A DNA stretch of 64,000 nt. Origin: RGIG4097 sp964599875 (GTDB lineage Bacteria; Bacillota; Clostridia; Christensenellales; CAG-917). The notes below the pieces were generated by a model. The model was given only the letters and a program-made list of their open reading frames with translations, did not search any database and was not told where the DNA came from. Each line of letters begins with the position of its first letter. Within the stretch, counting starts at the first letter, position 1. Below, piece by piece: positions 35,234-43,019 of this stretch. Where the stretch lies: NCBI GenBank assembly GCA_964599875.1, contig CAZRHE010000006.1:21386-85385 (forward strand). The letters are read 5' to 3'. The position numbers were made by a program, and so were the translations under genes.

Positions 35234-35313
35234 GAATAGTCAAGTTTTTTTATCAAATTTTTAGAAAAAAATTTTAAAGATCTTAAAAAATGCTACAATT
35301 TGAATGGCAAAAC

Positions 35314-35347
35314 GTTTCTCAAGGCAATTGCAATTGTCTTGAGAAAC
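35314..35347. repeat. 34-bp near-perfect palindrome at the left end of the element
   Basis: Two 17-nt arms, starting GTTTCTCAAGGCAATTG, pair with a single mismatch and no loop. There is no T-run, so it is not an ordinary terminator; it may be a protein-binding or cruciform site. Confidence 0.7.
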
Positions 35348-35384
35348 TATCGAATCGCAAATTAAGTTGAAAATGTTATATGCG

Positions 35385-35419
35385 AAAAATCCGTCACATT
35401 GGACGGTTTATTTTTTTTG
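35385..35419. terminator. Terminator after the IS30 transposase
   Basis: A CCGTC/GACGG stem is followed by TTTATTTTTTTT on the plus strand and by ATTTTT on the minus strand. On the minus strand it ends the transposase transcript. Confidence 0.65.
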
Positions 35420-35442
35420 AAAATACACTTTCAAAAAAACTA

Positions 35443-36495
35443 TTATAGTAACGCTAATTGTTCTGCAAACTTTTCGTTTGCTGTCCCGTAATCAAAGATT
35501 GCGCGAGGATAATCGTTCAACCAATCTTGCACGAACTGAATTTGTTCATCCGTATAATCTCTAAAGTTTATGCCTTTCGGCAAATGCCGTCGAATATCTC
35601 TATTCAATCGTTCGTTTGTGCCACGTTCACAAGACGTATACGGATGACAGTAATATACTTGTGTTCGTTTGCCCGTATATATTGAACGCTCCATGCCTTT
35701 TGAATCAGAGAATTCAACGCCGTTATCTATGGTTATACTTTTGAATACATCCTTAAATCTCACACCGAATTTCTGTTCGAGTTCATCCAAACTTTTAACA
35801 ACGGTTTCCGTCTTGCGATTAGGCATTTTTATAATTATCTCATAACGTGTCAAACGTTCCGAAAGAACCAGCAACACGTCTTTTGTAGACTTTTTCCCTA
35901 TCACGCAATCCATCTCCCAGTTGCCAAAAGTATTTCTATCGTTTATTTCCGCCGGGCGTTTTTCAATGCTTGTTCCACTTGGAGCACGCTTGACGACTAT
36001 TTTCCGATATTTCTTTTTATGTCTATACATAGGGCAATCACTCATTTTGAGGTGAGGAAAGTATCCTTTTTCGATATATCGATACAATGTCGTTTTACTT
36101 ATATCGGTCTCGAAAAGCTTATAACGTTTAATCTCTCCAAGTACGGCGCACGGAGATATTTTATCCTCGAGTACGCGTTTTTCGACATAGTTCACAAAAT
36201 CGTAATCTTTTCCCAATTTAATAGGTGCTCCGTGGGCAGTCTGATTGATTCTATATCTATCTTCGGCAATATTTGCACTATAAGAATCAACCATTTTATA
36301 GCGTCTATCTCCAAACCAATCTGCACGCTTGAGTGTTTTATGCTGATAATAACCTCTTTGTAATTCCCGATAAATTGTAGAAATGGAAACACCTAATTGC
36401 TCGGCAATTAACTTTTTATGTAAACCCTCTTTTAATAGTGCTTCTAATTGAATACGTTGTGTTAATGTTAAATTTTTTGTGCCTTTCTTTTTCAT
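35443..36495 (-). CDS. IS30-family transposase
   Basis: 350 residues, complete. The N-terminal HTH (LTLTQRIQLEALLKEG...AEQLGVSISTIYRELQRG) is followed by the DDE core: WEMDCVIGKK (first D), ITIDNGVEF (second D) and GTNERLNRDIRRHLPKG (the E region, an IS30 hallmark). GGAGGG lies upstream of the ATG. I could not find clear terminal inverted repeats around it, so it may be a resident gene of the element rather than a separate IS. Transposases, including IS30-type ones, are known from Spiroplasma plectroviruses. Confidence 0.93.
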   Translation of the reverse strand: MKKKGTKNLTLTQRIQLEALLKEGLHKKLIAEQLGVSISTIYRELQRGYYQHKTLKRADWFGDRRYKMVDSYSANIAEDRYRINQTAHGAPIKLGKDYDFVNYVEKRVLEDKISPCAVLGEIKRYKLFETDISKTTLYRYIEKGYFPHLKMSDCPMYRHKKKYRKIVVKRAPSGTSIEKRPAEINDRNTFGNWEMDCVIGKKSTKDVLLVLSERLTRYEIIIKMPNRKTETVVKSLDELEQKFGVRFKDVFKSITIDNGVEFSDSKGMERSIYTGKRTQVYYCHPYTSCERGTNERLNRDIRRHLPKGINFRDYTDEQIQFVQDWLNDYPRAIFDYGTANEKFAEQLALL

Positions 36496-36639
36496 AGTAC
36501 CGTCACCCTCCTTCGTATTATCAATTAAATTGTTTTCACAGCATTTTGTTCAAACAAATCAAATATTACTTTCTAACAAAAAAAATATCATATTGGCTCT
36601 TCCCTTGTCAATTCCCTAAAAAGCAACATTCTAATTATG

Positions 36640-37100
36640 GTCTTCTAGCAATCTTAACGGCGGCGCCATTGATATGTGGATGAATCTTCGATTAACCCAC
36701 ATACCAACCGCTCTTTCCGCCGTAGGCTATCGCGGAAGTTTGAATGAGCCTATCAATGATAGCAACATATCATTTATTAAGTAACAGAACTCTTCTTGCC
36801 TAGCGTGCTAACGCTTGAGGTCCCCCTACCCCCAAAAAATATTGACGATTTCTCGTCCGGCGCACCTGAACTTTTACATCCGATGCCTACGGCTCATTTT
36901 ATCAGCGTGGGCTGAGCCATCATCGATTTTATCAGTCTGTCAGATTTGCCATTTCTAACAATGATTGCGCTTTGCGCACTCGATGCGTTTATAACCCTAC
37001 TCCGTATCGGCGGAGTGCATCACCCGTTCTCATATATTCTCTTCGAAGGTTGAACCTTCTCTCGCATTCTCGTATGTATACGTGCGATATTATTGATACA
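36640..37100. other. Hairpin-rich intergenic region of the element (candidate origin or packaging region)
   Basis: No gene is visible in 36496-37111. The region holds many inverted repeats: TATGTGG/CCCACATA, TCCGC/GCGGA, TTGCGC/GCGCA, CTCCG/CGGAG, GAAGGTT/AACCTTC, plus a C-tract CCCCCTACCCCC near 36820. The density is far above that of other gaps in the window. The function is not readable; an origin of replication or packaging signal is a guess. Confidence 0.4.
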
Positions 37101-37111
37101 ACTTGTTTTTT

Positions 37112-37447
37112 TTAAAACTTGGATACGATGCCTAATATGTACCACAGCCGATTATGGATCTTATCCGAATTCTTATATAGGGCATCAGTTACTTTACATA
37201 ATTTTGCGTATGTAAAATTGTCTGCAACCCTGATAAAATCCGTTGCGCTCATGGTGCGTCCGTTAAACACGCGCGGCTTTTGCAACGTGCATCCTACAGC
37301 TATTGCGTCGAAAACTTCTTGAAATATCTCATAAAATACCGGTTCGACCGGAGGAAATTTAGCACCGAATCTTCTTCGGTTTTCCTCTTCGATGACATCT
37401 GCGACTTTTTCTGCGTAATAAATTCTACGTTCTTCTTTGATTGACAT
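37112..37447 (-). CDS. Small element protein of unknown function (helical)
   Basis: 111 residues. It is predicted mostly helical, with a charged N-terminus (MSIKEERRIYYAEKVADVIEE) and an FYEIFQEVFDAIAVG segment. No signal or membrane span. A GAGGAAAATT SD precedes the ATG, with a G-rich stretch (GGGGGTAAGGGGG) about 20 nt further upstream. The position downstream of the ATPase and next to the hairpin-rich gap would suit a replication or DNA-binding accessory, but nothing in the sequence proves it. Confidence 0.6.
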   Translation of the reverse strand: MSIKEERRIYYAEKVADVIEEENRRRFGAKFPPVEPVFYEIFQEVFDAIAVGCTLQKPRVFNGRTMSATDFIRVADNFTYAKLCKVTDALYKNSDKIHNRLWYILGIVSKF

Positions 37448-37549
37448 AATTTTCCTCGATTATATTACTCCCCCTTACCCCCGTGCAAAACGGGGATTTA
37501 GAGCATTATATTTTGTTAGATTTATCTAAACGCGCGACCGCGCGAACTT

Positions 37550-37804
37550 CTACTTATCATATTTTCGGATAAACGGTATTACGTTATCCGTGATTGCATC
37601 TCGAGTGGATCGATATTTATATTCCTTCATATCTACATCTCTATACCAAATTTTCACCTCGTGATAATTCTTCGAAGTTTGTCTATATTGCAACATGAAC
37701 GAATTGCCATAGTAATTAAACCCGTTCTCAACCTCAAAATATTTTTTTGCATTGTCTCCTTCTCGTATCGATGCTGCAAGTTTCGTGAAATATTTCTCTT
37801 CCAT
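37550..37804 (-). CDS. Small element protein of unknown function
   Basis: 84 residues from the ATG at 37804, with AGAGG upstream. An upstream in-frame extension crosses a hairpin and is less likely. Aromatic-rich, mixed alpha/beta composition (FNYYGNSFMLQYRQ...VKIWYRDVDMKEYKYRS) and no membrane segment. An ssDNA-binding role, as often encoded near this position in filamentous phages, is possible but not shown. Confidence 0.55.
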   Translation of the reverse strand: MEEKYFTKLAASIREGDNAKKYFEVENGFNYYGNSFMLQYRQTSKNYHEVKIWYRDVDMKEYKYRSTRDAITDNVIPFIRKYDK

Positions 37805-37861
37805 ATCAGATCCTCTTCCGTCCCAAAAATTTTCAAATTTTGAGGGGACAAGTCCCAACAA

Positions 37862-38000
37862 AATTTTTTATTGTGATACTATGTATCCCAATTCGATGCG
37901 GATTTTTGATATATGATTATCCGCATCGAACTACAAAATCGGCTCGGCTCCTTCGAGCCTACGCATCGATTTTGATTTTCCATTTATTATGTCAAAAACG
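37862..38000. other. Nested hairpins downstream of the ATPase gene
   Basis: A 12-bp perfect stem TTCGATGCGGAT/ATCCGCATCGAA with a 15-nt loop (about 37894-37931) is followed by a CAAAATCG/CGATTTTG stem enclosing GGCTCG/CGAGCC (about 37933-37974). There is no T-run. No gene is visible in 37862-38032. Confidence 0.5.
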
Positions 38001-38032
38001 GATATGTGTCGTGGGATATGTGGGATAGTCCT

Positions 38033-38995
38033 CTATTCATCTTCAGTCCCTTCTCCTTCATCGTATTTGTTTGCTTCGGCATACGCCTTTATGTTCGCTT
38101 GACTTAGATTGTGCATCACGCCGGGATGCTCTTTTGTTCCGATTGTATTCATGCCGAGGTAGAACAGCGCACGACACGAATTTGATTGATAGTATTTGTA
38201 TATATCGCCCTCGAAGACAAGTTTTTGATTGCGACATACATATTCGTCGGTTGGTAGACTTGTCAAACGAGCCATTTCGAATTCTTGATGCAATATAACG
38301 TCATACGTCCATATCGATCGCACTCGATGCCACGGCCGTTTTTTACCCCAATATTTCGGGTTAAATAGCCACTTCAATCTAAACGGTTCTTTTTCATATT
38401 GATGCTTTAGGTTTTTGATTTGCACCTCATACATGACGAGATCTCGTGCGGCCTTATCGAGTTTTGCCATAGATTGAGTGTCGCCGATTACCGTCAGATT
38501 GTTATGGCCGAGCAATTTAAACGCTTCGAAGGTTCTCTGTTTTCGTTTCGAATCCTTGCTCCACGTTCTGTTGGATAATCCGAGATCAATTTCCGGAAAA
38601 TTCATCACCGAATACGGCAATAGATATTGAAATCCATAACTATTACTTTCATCGGGTAAACCAAAGTCAGATACATCCATATGCAACGTCTCACGTTTTG
38701 CATCGACATCGAGGTATATTTCATCTCGAGAAAAGTAACATGTCCTCGGACATTTCACATTTCTATAAGAGCGTCTGTCGTCGAACATTAGTTGTTCTAT
38801 AAACTTACGTTGCTCCTCAATACGCAAAGATTCAAATCTTCGTGCATCGTTCACTATCAATGCCGTATTAAACGACGTTTTACCTATTCTCTGTCTGCCA
38901 GTAGTTACGACAAGCCCTGTCGCAAGCATACCATCCTCTCTAAACAAAGGATTTTCATTCCTATGAATTATTGCAGTTTTTGGTTTCTTTCTCAT
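38033..38995 (-). CDS. Zot/pI-like P-loop ATPase (filamentous-phage morphogenesis type)
   Basis: About 320 residues from the ATG at 38995 (a TTG at 39007 is also possible; neither has an SD). Walker A is TTGRQRIGKTSFNTAL at about 32-47. A Walker-B-like block is MNFPEIDLGLSNR. After it comes LLGHNNLTVIGDTQSMAKLDKAARDLV, matching the Zot/pI order: acidic box, then H...I..TQ, then D...R. A basic segment with PFRLKWLFNPKYWG follows. Filamentous-phage pI/Zot proteins power virion export through the membrane. The usual clear C-terminal membrane span is not obvious here, and no canonical DE pair is seen in Walker B. Confidence 0.7.
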   Translation of the reverse strand: MRKKPKTAIIHRNENPLFREDGMLATGLVVTTGRQRIGKTSFNTALIVNDARRFESLRIEEQRKFIEQLMFDDRRSYRNVKCPRTCYFSRDEIYLDVDAKRETLHMDVSDFGLPDESNSYGFQYLLPYSVMNFPEIDLGLSNRTWSKDSKRKQRTFEAFKLLGHNNLTVIGDTQSMAKLDKAARDLVMYEVQIKNLKHQYEKEPFRLKWLFNPKYWGKKRPWHRVRSIWTYDVILHQEFEMARLTSLPTDEYVCRNQKLVFEGDIYKYYQSNSCRALFYLGMNTIGTKEHPGVMHNLSQANIKAYAEANKYDEGEGTEDE

Positions 38996-39000
38996 TTTGA

Positions 39001-39140
39001 TTGACAATGAATTTTGTTTCGCTTATTATTTAGGCAAGGTACGCCCCCCTATTCGCATTAGTCGAATGGTGTTGCCAGAGGCTCAGGTCGTCTGACAGGG
39101 CACATTGAAGAAGAAGTATTTTACTTCTTCTTTTTCTTTT
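39001..39140 (+). ncRNA. Putative small RNA A with its own promoter
   Basis: A plus-strand promoter TTGACA (39001-39006), 17-bp spacer, TATTAT (39024-39029) opposes the gene direction. The predicted RNA from about 39036 folds as GGCAA/TTGCC enclosing an ATTCG/CGAAT hairpin with a GCCCCCCT tract, then TCAG/CTGA. It ends in a 10-bp AGAAGAAGTA/TACTTCTTCT hairpin plus T-run, which overlaps the Lys-rich 3' end of the convergent gene. Confidence 0.55.
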
Positions 39141-39531
39141 GTTTTCTTCTATTTTTTTTGCCAGTATGATACAAGACTTTGTCTGTATCCTTTTTACTCA
39201 GAACAAAGCGCTCGTTTTGTTCCGGAAATACATCCTTATCTTCTATCTTTAACGGCTTTTTCGACATGCGATTTATGCCAAACTTTTCATAATCCACTCC
39301 GGTGCGGACTTTGAGTCCGTATCTATCTTGATTGATTTCCACGAGTGCCTTATCTGCATTCTTACCATTGTCATCAAAAATTTTTATGGATTTAAGTTTC
39401 GACACCTTCACACGCTTTCCGTCATCGAATACGACGACGTAACTTCTTTCGGGTTTCGTATCCTTATCTATGTATTTCGTTTTGGCTCGATACACTTTGC
39501 CGACTTTTGTACTTTTATTATCCGTTTTCAT
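39121..39531 (-). CDS. Lys-tailed basic protein, family B copy 1
   Basis: 136 residues from the ATG at 39531 (GTG at 39540 is the alternative, overlapping the preceding stop). It is strongly similar along its whole length to the protein at 43004-43405. Shared segments are KVGKVYRAKTKYIDKDTKPER, VVVFDDG and ALVEINQDRYGLKVRTGVDY. The tail is KKNRRKQKKKKK. It is short, beta-rich and without a signal, so cytoplasmic. The function is unknown; it follows a membrane-anchored surface protein gene, like the other copy. Confidence 0.75.
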   Translation of the reverse strand: MKTDNKSTKVGKVYRAKTKYIDKDTKPERSYVVVFDDGKRVKVSKLKSIKIFDDNGKNADKALVEINQDRYGLKVRTGVDYEKFGINRMSKKPLKIEDKDVFPEQNERFVLSKKDTDKVLYHTGKKNRRKQKKKKK

Positions 39532-39539
39532 GCTGCACA

Positions 39540-40553
39540 CTAAATTGTCACGTCAACGTTGCCGAGGAAGATATCAAATGTTTCTGAAATTTTCCCACAT
39601 ACAACGGTTACTGTTATGACATAATTCGTGGCACTATAGTTAAGTGCTTCCAATACGGCATTTCTCATGCAGTTTTTAGCACCATCTACGTCAGATGGAT
39701 AGTATGTGGAAACCTGCGTAAAACGGTCGCTAAATATATCGCCACACAACAAATCGAGCGAAAGCGTGAGTTCCGTATCATAATGTACAGGCAAAGTTTG
39801 CACCATAGACAAATTGTATTTCCCGGACATATAACTTTTTATAACGTTACGAGCATCTCCCATTAATCCATTTGATTTTTCGGAAATTTGCCAAAAGACT
39901 TCAACATCCTCATCTCTGCCCATCGAATAGACTTCGTCTTCATAAAAAACACGCGGAATAAGAGTATATGTGTCTGCATCATTCAAAACGTCCACTTTCC
40001 ATCGACCGTAATAATTTGTATCATTTCCTTTACTGCTGAGTATTTGGAGTCCTACAGATCGAACGTTCTCTTTTGCAATATAATCAACCGTGACGGTAGC
40101 AAACATATCAGGACGCTCTGCCAAGTAACACTTTACGATGATTTGTTCTCCAAATGCTTGCAGCAAAGTGACGTCACATATATTGTCTTTTTTTTCATCA
40201 ATGGTTAGAGTAACATAGTCAGTAACTGTTTTTCCGTCTGCCCAAAAAGAATCTGCTTCATTAAATTCGATAGACCACTCCAAAGACTTATACATAGAAT
40301 CATAGGGAAATACGCTTGCGGTCAATCTATATGTATTGTCGTTCTCCGCTTCACTGAATGCAATTGCAATTCCATTTTCAAACGAGCTTTCCACTACAAA
40401 TTCAGTATCAATATTTGTATTAGCGGTGTTATCAGTGCTGTTTGAACGATTGATATTATAATAGAAACATCCAAATACTGACGCACCAATAAGCAAGATG
40501 CTCAATATGCTTGTGACGATAATGATTGCTGTTTTTTGTTTTGTGATATTCAT
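39540..40553 (-). CDS. Membrane-anchored surface protein with Ig-like domain
   Basis: 337 residues. One N-terminal span (about 9-32: AIIIVTSILSILLIGASVFG) is followed by an Asn/Thr-rich linker and an extracellular beta-rich part. The segment VFPYDSMYKSLEWSIEF...DYVTLTIDEK aligns with VYPEDAANKEVDWSVAW...DYVTVTPDYD of the lipoprotein at 41609-42802, in the manner of BIG2-like Ig repeats. A GGAGAAAAT SD precedes the ATG. It is likely a virion-tip or cell-surface protein. The function is unknown. Confidence 0.65.
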   Translation of the reverse strand: MNITKQKTAIIIVTSILSILLIGASVFGCFYYNINRSNSTDNTANTNIDTEFVVESSFENGIAIAFSEAENDNTYRLTASVFPYDSMYKSLEWSIEFNEADSFWADGKTVTDYVTLTIDEKKDNICDVTLLQAFGEQIIVKCYLAERPDMFATVTVDYIAKENVRSVGLQILSSKGNDTNYYGRWKVDVLNDADTYTLIPRVFYEDEVYSMGRDEDVEVFWQISEKSNGLMGDARNVIKSYMSGKYNLSMVQTLPVHYDTELTLSLDLLCGDIFSDRFTQVSTYYPSDVDGAKNCMRNAVLEALNYSATNYVITVTVVCGKISETFDIFLGNVDVTI

Positions 40554-40629
40554 ATTTTCTCCGTTGTGTCATGGTTTCCGCCGTGTCGGTTTTTCGCACA
40601 TACTATTTGATTAATTCAATTTCATGCGC

Positions 40630-40755
40630 TTGACAATTGTATTAGTGTTATGGTAATATTCTACCGAAGAAACGTTTTGTAGCTGCGGTTTTACCGAAGT
40701 GCTCGTTGCAGAATAGCGAATTTAGTTTCGACGTGCGCGTTTCTTCTTTTTATTT
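40630..40755 (+). ncRNA. Putative small RNA B with its own promoter
   Basis: Plus-strand TTGACA (40630-40635), 18-bp spacer, TAATAT (40654-40659). The transcribed stretch from about 40666 contains a core (TGCGGTTTTACCGAAGT then CGTTGCAG) that is repeated almost unchanged in RNA D at 48685-48732. CTGC/GCAG and GGT/ACC can pair. It runs into the T-rich 3' end of the convergent Lys-tailed gene. Confidence 0.5.
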
Positions 40756-41052
40756 CTTTTTAATTATTTTGTCTACTTTTTTCTTGTCTTGTTCAGACAA
40801 TTTAAATGGTAGCTTTTCTTTGTCAAATTGATTCTGTCTATCTCTTTGAGGATTATTTTTAATATAGGCAACAGAATCATCATTTATATTTGGATTTTCA
40901 TCCAGCTTAATGTTTTTTATTCCACGTGTTATCGGCGAATGAGTTATCCCGAGAAACATAAAATCATCTCCTATTTGAGCATATATATACGCAGGATGAC
41001 CGCTCTTTTTGTATTTTCTAAATTCGTTTCGTTTATGTAATGTTTTTCTCAT
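40750..41052 (-). CDS. Lys-tailed basic protein, GHPAYIYA family copy 1
   Basis: 100 residues. Shared core SGHPAYIYAQIGDDFMFLGITHS, written here as GHPAYIYA and FLGITHS, then IKNIKLDENPNINDDSVAY, also occurs in two further proteins of the element (48741 and 49224). The tail is KKVDKIIKKK. A strong AGGAG SD is present. No signal or membrane span. I recall similar small proteins from mobile elements of gut Firmicutes but not a defined function. Confidence 0.7.
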   Translation of the reverse strand: MRKTLHKRNEFRKYKKSGHPAYIYAQIGDDFMFLGITHSPITRGIKNIKLDENPNINDDSVAYIKNNPQRDRQNQFDKEKLPFKLSEQDKKKVDKIIKKK

Positions 41053-41063
41053 TTGTATTTCTC

Positions 41064-41603
41064 CTATATGTCATACGACGTGCTTTCAGCTTCGTATTTC
41101 TCGAGCAATTCATCCAAATACTTGATAACACTCTGATATCCGGCAACACGGTCGTGAGCACGTTGGGTACGTTTATTGATGCGGAGATTTGCCAACTTGC
41201 GTTCGTATCGATATTGAGCTTTCAGCGACAACGCAGGTTCATCGGCGCATGGTTGCGTTTCTATCACTTGCATCGAATCATGTTTTTGTATGGTTTCAAC
41301 ACGCTGTATTGCTTCCTGAATCGATATTTGCACATCTTCGGGCTCATCGTTCGGCTCGTCAAAATCCGTGAGCGGAGATCCACCCCTCCTAATCTCGTTC
41401 CCGGATGGTTTCTCTTTAGCATTTGGTTCCTCTGACGCATCTGTTTCCGTGATTGGGTCATCCACGATTTTATATGGATATTCGATCACTTCGACGTAGT
41501 CATCGTCATAAGGAGATTTCCGCACGGATTCAAGTTCATCCTTAATCCGTGCGTAGCAATGCAACTTAACTTCTTGTATTAACAATTTGATTTGAGCATC
41601 CAT
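41064..41603 (-). CDS. Acidic/coiled-coil element protein of unknown function
   Basis: 179 residues in three parts: an N-terminal helix, a central acidic, Pro/Glu-rich, probably disordered stretch (residues about 45-100), and a basic C-terminal helical region (LKAQYRYERKLANLRINKRT...YLDELLEKYEAE) with heptad-like spacing. There is no signal peptide. It starts 5 nt after the lipoprotein gene and has no SD of its own, so it is likely coupled. It could be a structural or scaffold protein. Confidence 0.55.
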   Translation of the reverse strand: MDAQIKLLIQEVKLHCYARIKDELESVRKSPYDDDYVEVIEYPYKIVDDPITETDASEEPNAKEKPSGNEIRRGGSPLTDFDEPNDEPEDVQISIQEAIQRVETIQKHDSMQVIETQPCADEPALSLKAQYRYERKLANLRINKRTQRAHDRVAGYQSVIKYLDELLEKYEAESTSYDI

Positions 41604-41608
41604 ATTTT

Positions 41609-42802
41609 TTAAAAAACTATTGATTCCGTATCCAACTCCACAGACGTCGGAGACGTGTACATACCTCGTAAATTTAACTTCACTGTCGTATCTTTATAAG
41701 TTATTGAAACCTCGAAAAAAGGCATATAAATATCATCGCTTTCTGCAGCGCTTAAATAACGCATCGCAAGGATTTGATAATATCCGTTTTCATCACCTTC
41801 ACTATATGACACCAAATCAGTGTACCAAGATGATATGGGCTGAACACGATAATACCAATGCTTAGGAGCATAAGTGTTAGAATAAGCTTTTTCTCTTTCC
41901 ACTGACACTAAATAATTCAACCTATTTTTTGCGATATTATAATCTCTACTTCCATAAAATTCCTCATCATAGCCATTGGCGTAAGTATCAGCTTTATCAG
42001 CTACTTGAGAAAACATGGTGGAGCTGTCAATGATTCTCGTGTCTTTTAATTCACTTGAAATCAATTCCAAATCTAAAAGACCGCCTTCAAATTTTTCCAA
42101 ATACAATCCGGCTTTAAAACTTCCAACCAAATTCACTTTAACATCGATGTTTATCTCATCGGAATCTAAAGCGCTTACACCAAACACGTCCCAAAAATGA
42201 ATATTCGTCTCATGCCTTTCATAATCTAAAATATTGTATACGGTTCTTGTTGAAGATCCATATTTCAACGGATTATCTTTATCATAATTCTCTACAACTG
42301 CATTATCATATGTATTCGATTCTTCATAATTAATCGTAAAAGTCATCGCAGCGCCGGAATACGTACACTCAACTGCGGCGCGGAATCCGCCAAGTCGAGT
42401 AACAGCGATAAGTCCAATAGTTGCAAGAGGAAAATTTTTGATACAAGTAATGGTGGCATCGTTTGAACCGTCATAATCAGGTGTTACGGTCACATAATCA
42501 GATGCTTCTCCTTCTAATCCTTTGTTGTTATACCATGCAACAGACCAATCGACTTCTTTGTTGGCAGCATCTTCAGGATAGACGTTAGCACGTACTCTTC
42601 TCGTCAAAGAATCTTCACTCGCCGAAACAGCTTCAGTGTCAACCATAGCAAGCGAAACACCCTGTATCGAAGTGCATTCTTCGAGATCTATCGCATCAGC
42701 CTCGACATTATGGTTTTCTCCTGTATCGTTACACGCACAAAACGCGCACAACATCGATGCAATTATTACGAAGATTGAAATCAATGATACTATTTTTTTC
42801 AT
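41609..42802 (-). CDS. Lipoprotein with Ig-like domain
   Basis: 397 residues. A lipoprotein-type signal (hydrophobic 4-18, Cys at 19/22/24) is followed by an acidic linker and an Ig-like segment (RANVYPEDAANKEVDWSVAWYN, cited as VYPEDAANKEVDWSV) shared with the 337-residue protein at 39540. The rest is beta-rich, with many Tyr and Asp. An AAAGGAG SD precedes the ATG. Lipoproteins are unusual in filamentous phages, so it may act on the host surface, for example in superinfection exclusion or adhesion. This is inference. Confidence 0.65.
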   Translation of the reverse strand: MKKIVSLISIFVIIASMLCAFCACNDTGENHNVEADAIDLEECTSIQGVSLAMVDTEAVSASEDSLTRRVRANVYPEDAANKEVDWSVAWYNNKGLEGEASDYVTVTPDYDGSNDATITCIKNFPLATIGLIAVTRLGGFRAAVECTYSGAAMTFTINYEESNTYDNAVVENYDKDNPLKYGSSTRTVYNILDYERHETNIHFWDVFGVSALDSDEINIDVKVNLVGSFKAGLYLEKFEGGLLDLELISSELKDTRIIDSSTMFSQVADKADTYANGYDEEFYGSRDYNIAKNRLNYLVSVEREKAYSNTYAPKHWYYRVQPISSWYTDLVSYSEGDENGYYQILAMRYLSAAESDDIYMPFFEVSITYKDTTVKLNLRGMYTSPTSVELDTESIVF

Positions 42803-42888
42803 AGTTATTTTCTCCTTTGGGATTTATAGATTTGTTTATATTTTTCCGATTCTTTTCTCCGATATGATACTTTGTCACTTTCATATGC

Positions 42889-43019
42889 TTGACAATTTTG
42901 TATGTATTATGGTAGGATCTCACCAAGGTAGCTCATCCGTAACAATTATTCAAACGGAGTTATCGGGGACAATTGTCGTCCGATAGAGCGTCACGAGGCA
43001 TTATTAGCCTCGTTTTTTA
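42889..43019 (+). ncRNA. Putative small RNA C with promoter and terminator
   Basis: Plus-strand TTGACA (42889-42894), 18-bp spacer, TAGGAT (42913-42918). The predicted RNA from about 42925 has three hairpins: TCCGT/ACGGA; TATCGG...GAC/GTC...CCGATA; and a terminator ACGAGGC/GCCTCGT followed by TTTTT (42993-43019). This is the best-defined RNA of the set, about 95 nt. The terminator stem overlaps the last codons of the convergent gene. Confidence 0.6.

Noticed and set aside
37112..37804. HUH-type replication initiator among the two small genes
   Set aside because: Neither the 111- nor the 84-residue protein contains an HUH triad or the Tyr motif, and both are far too short.
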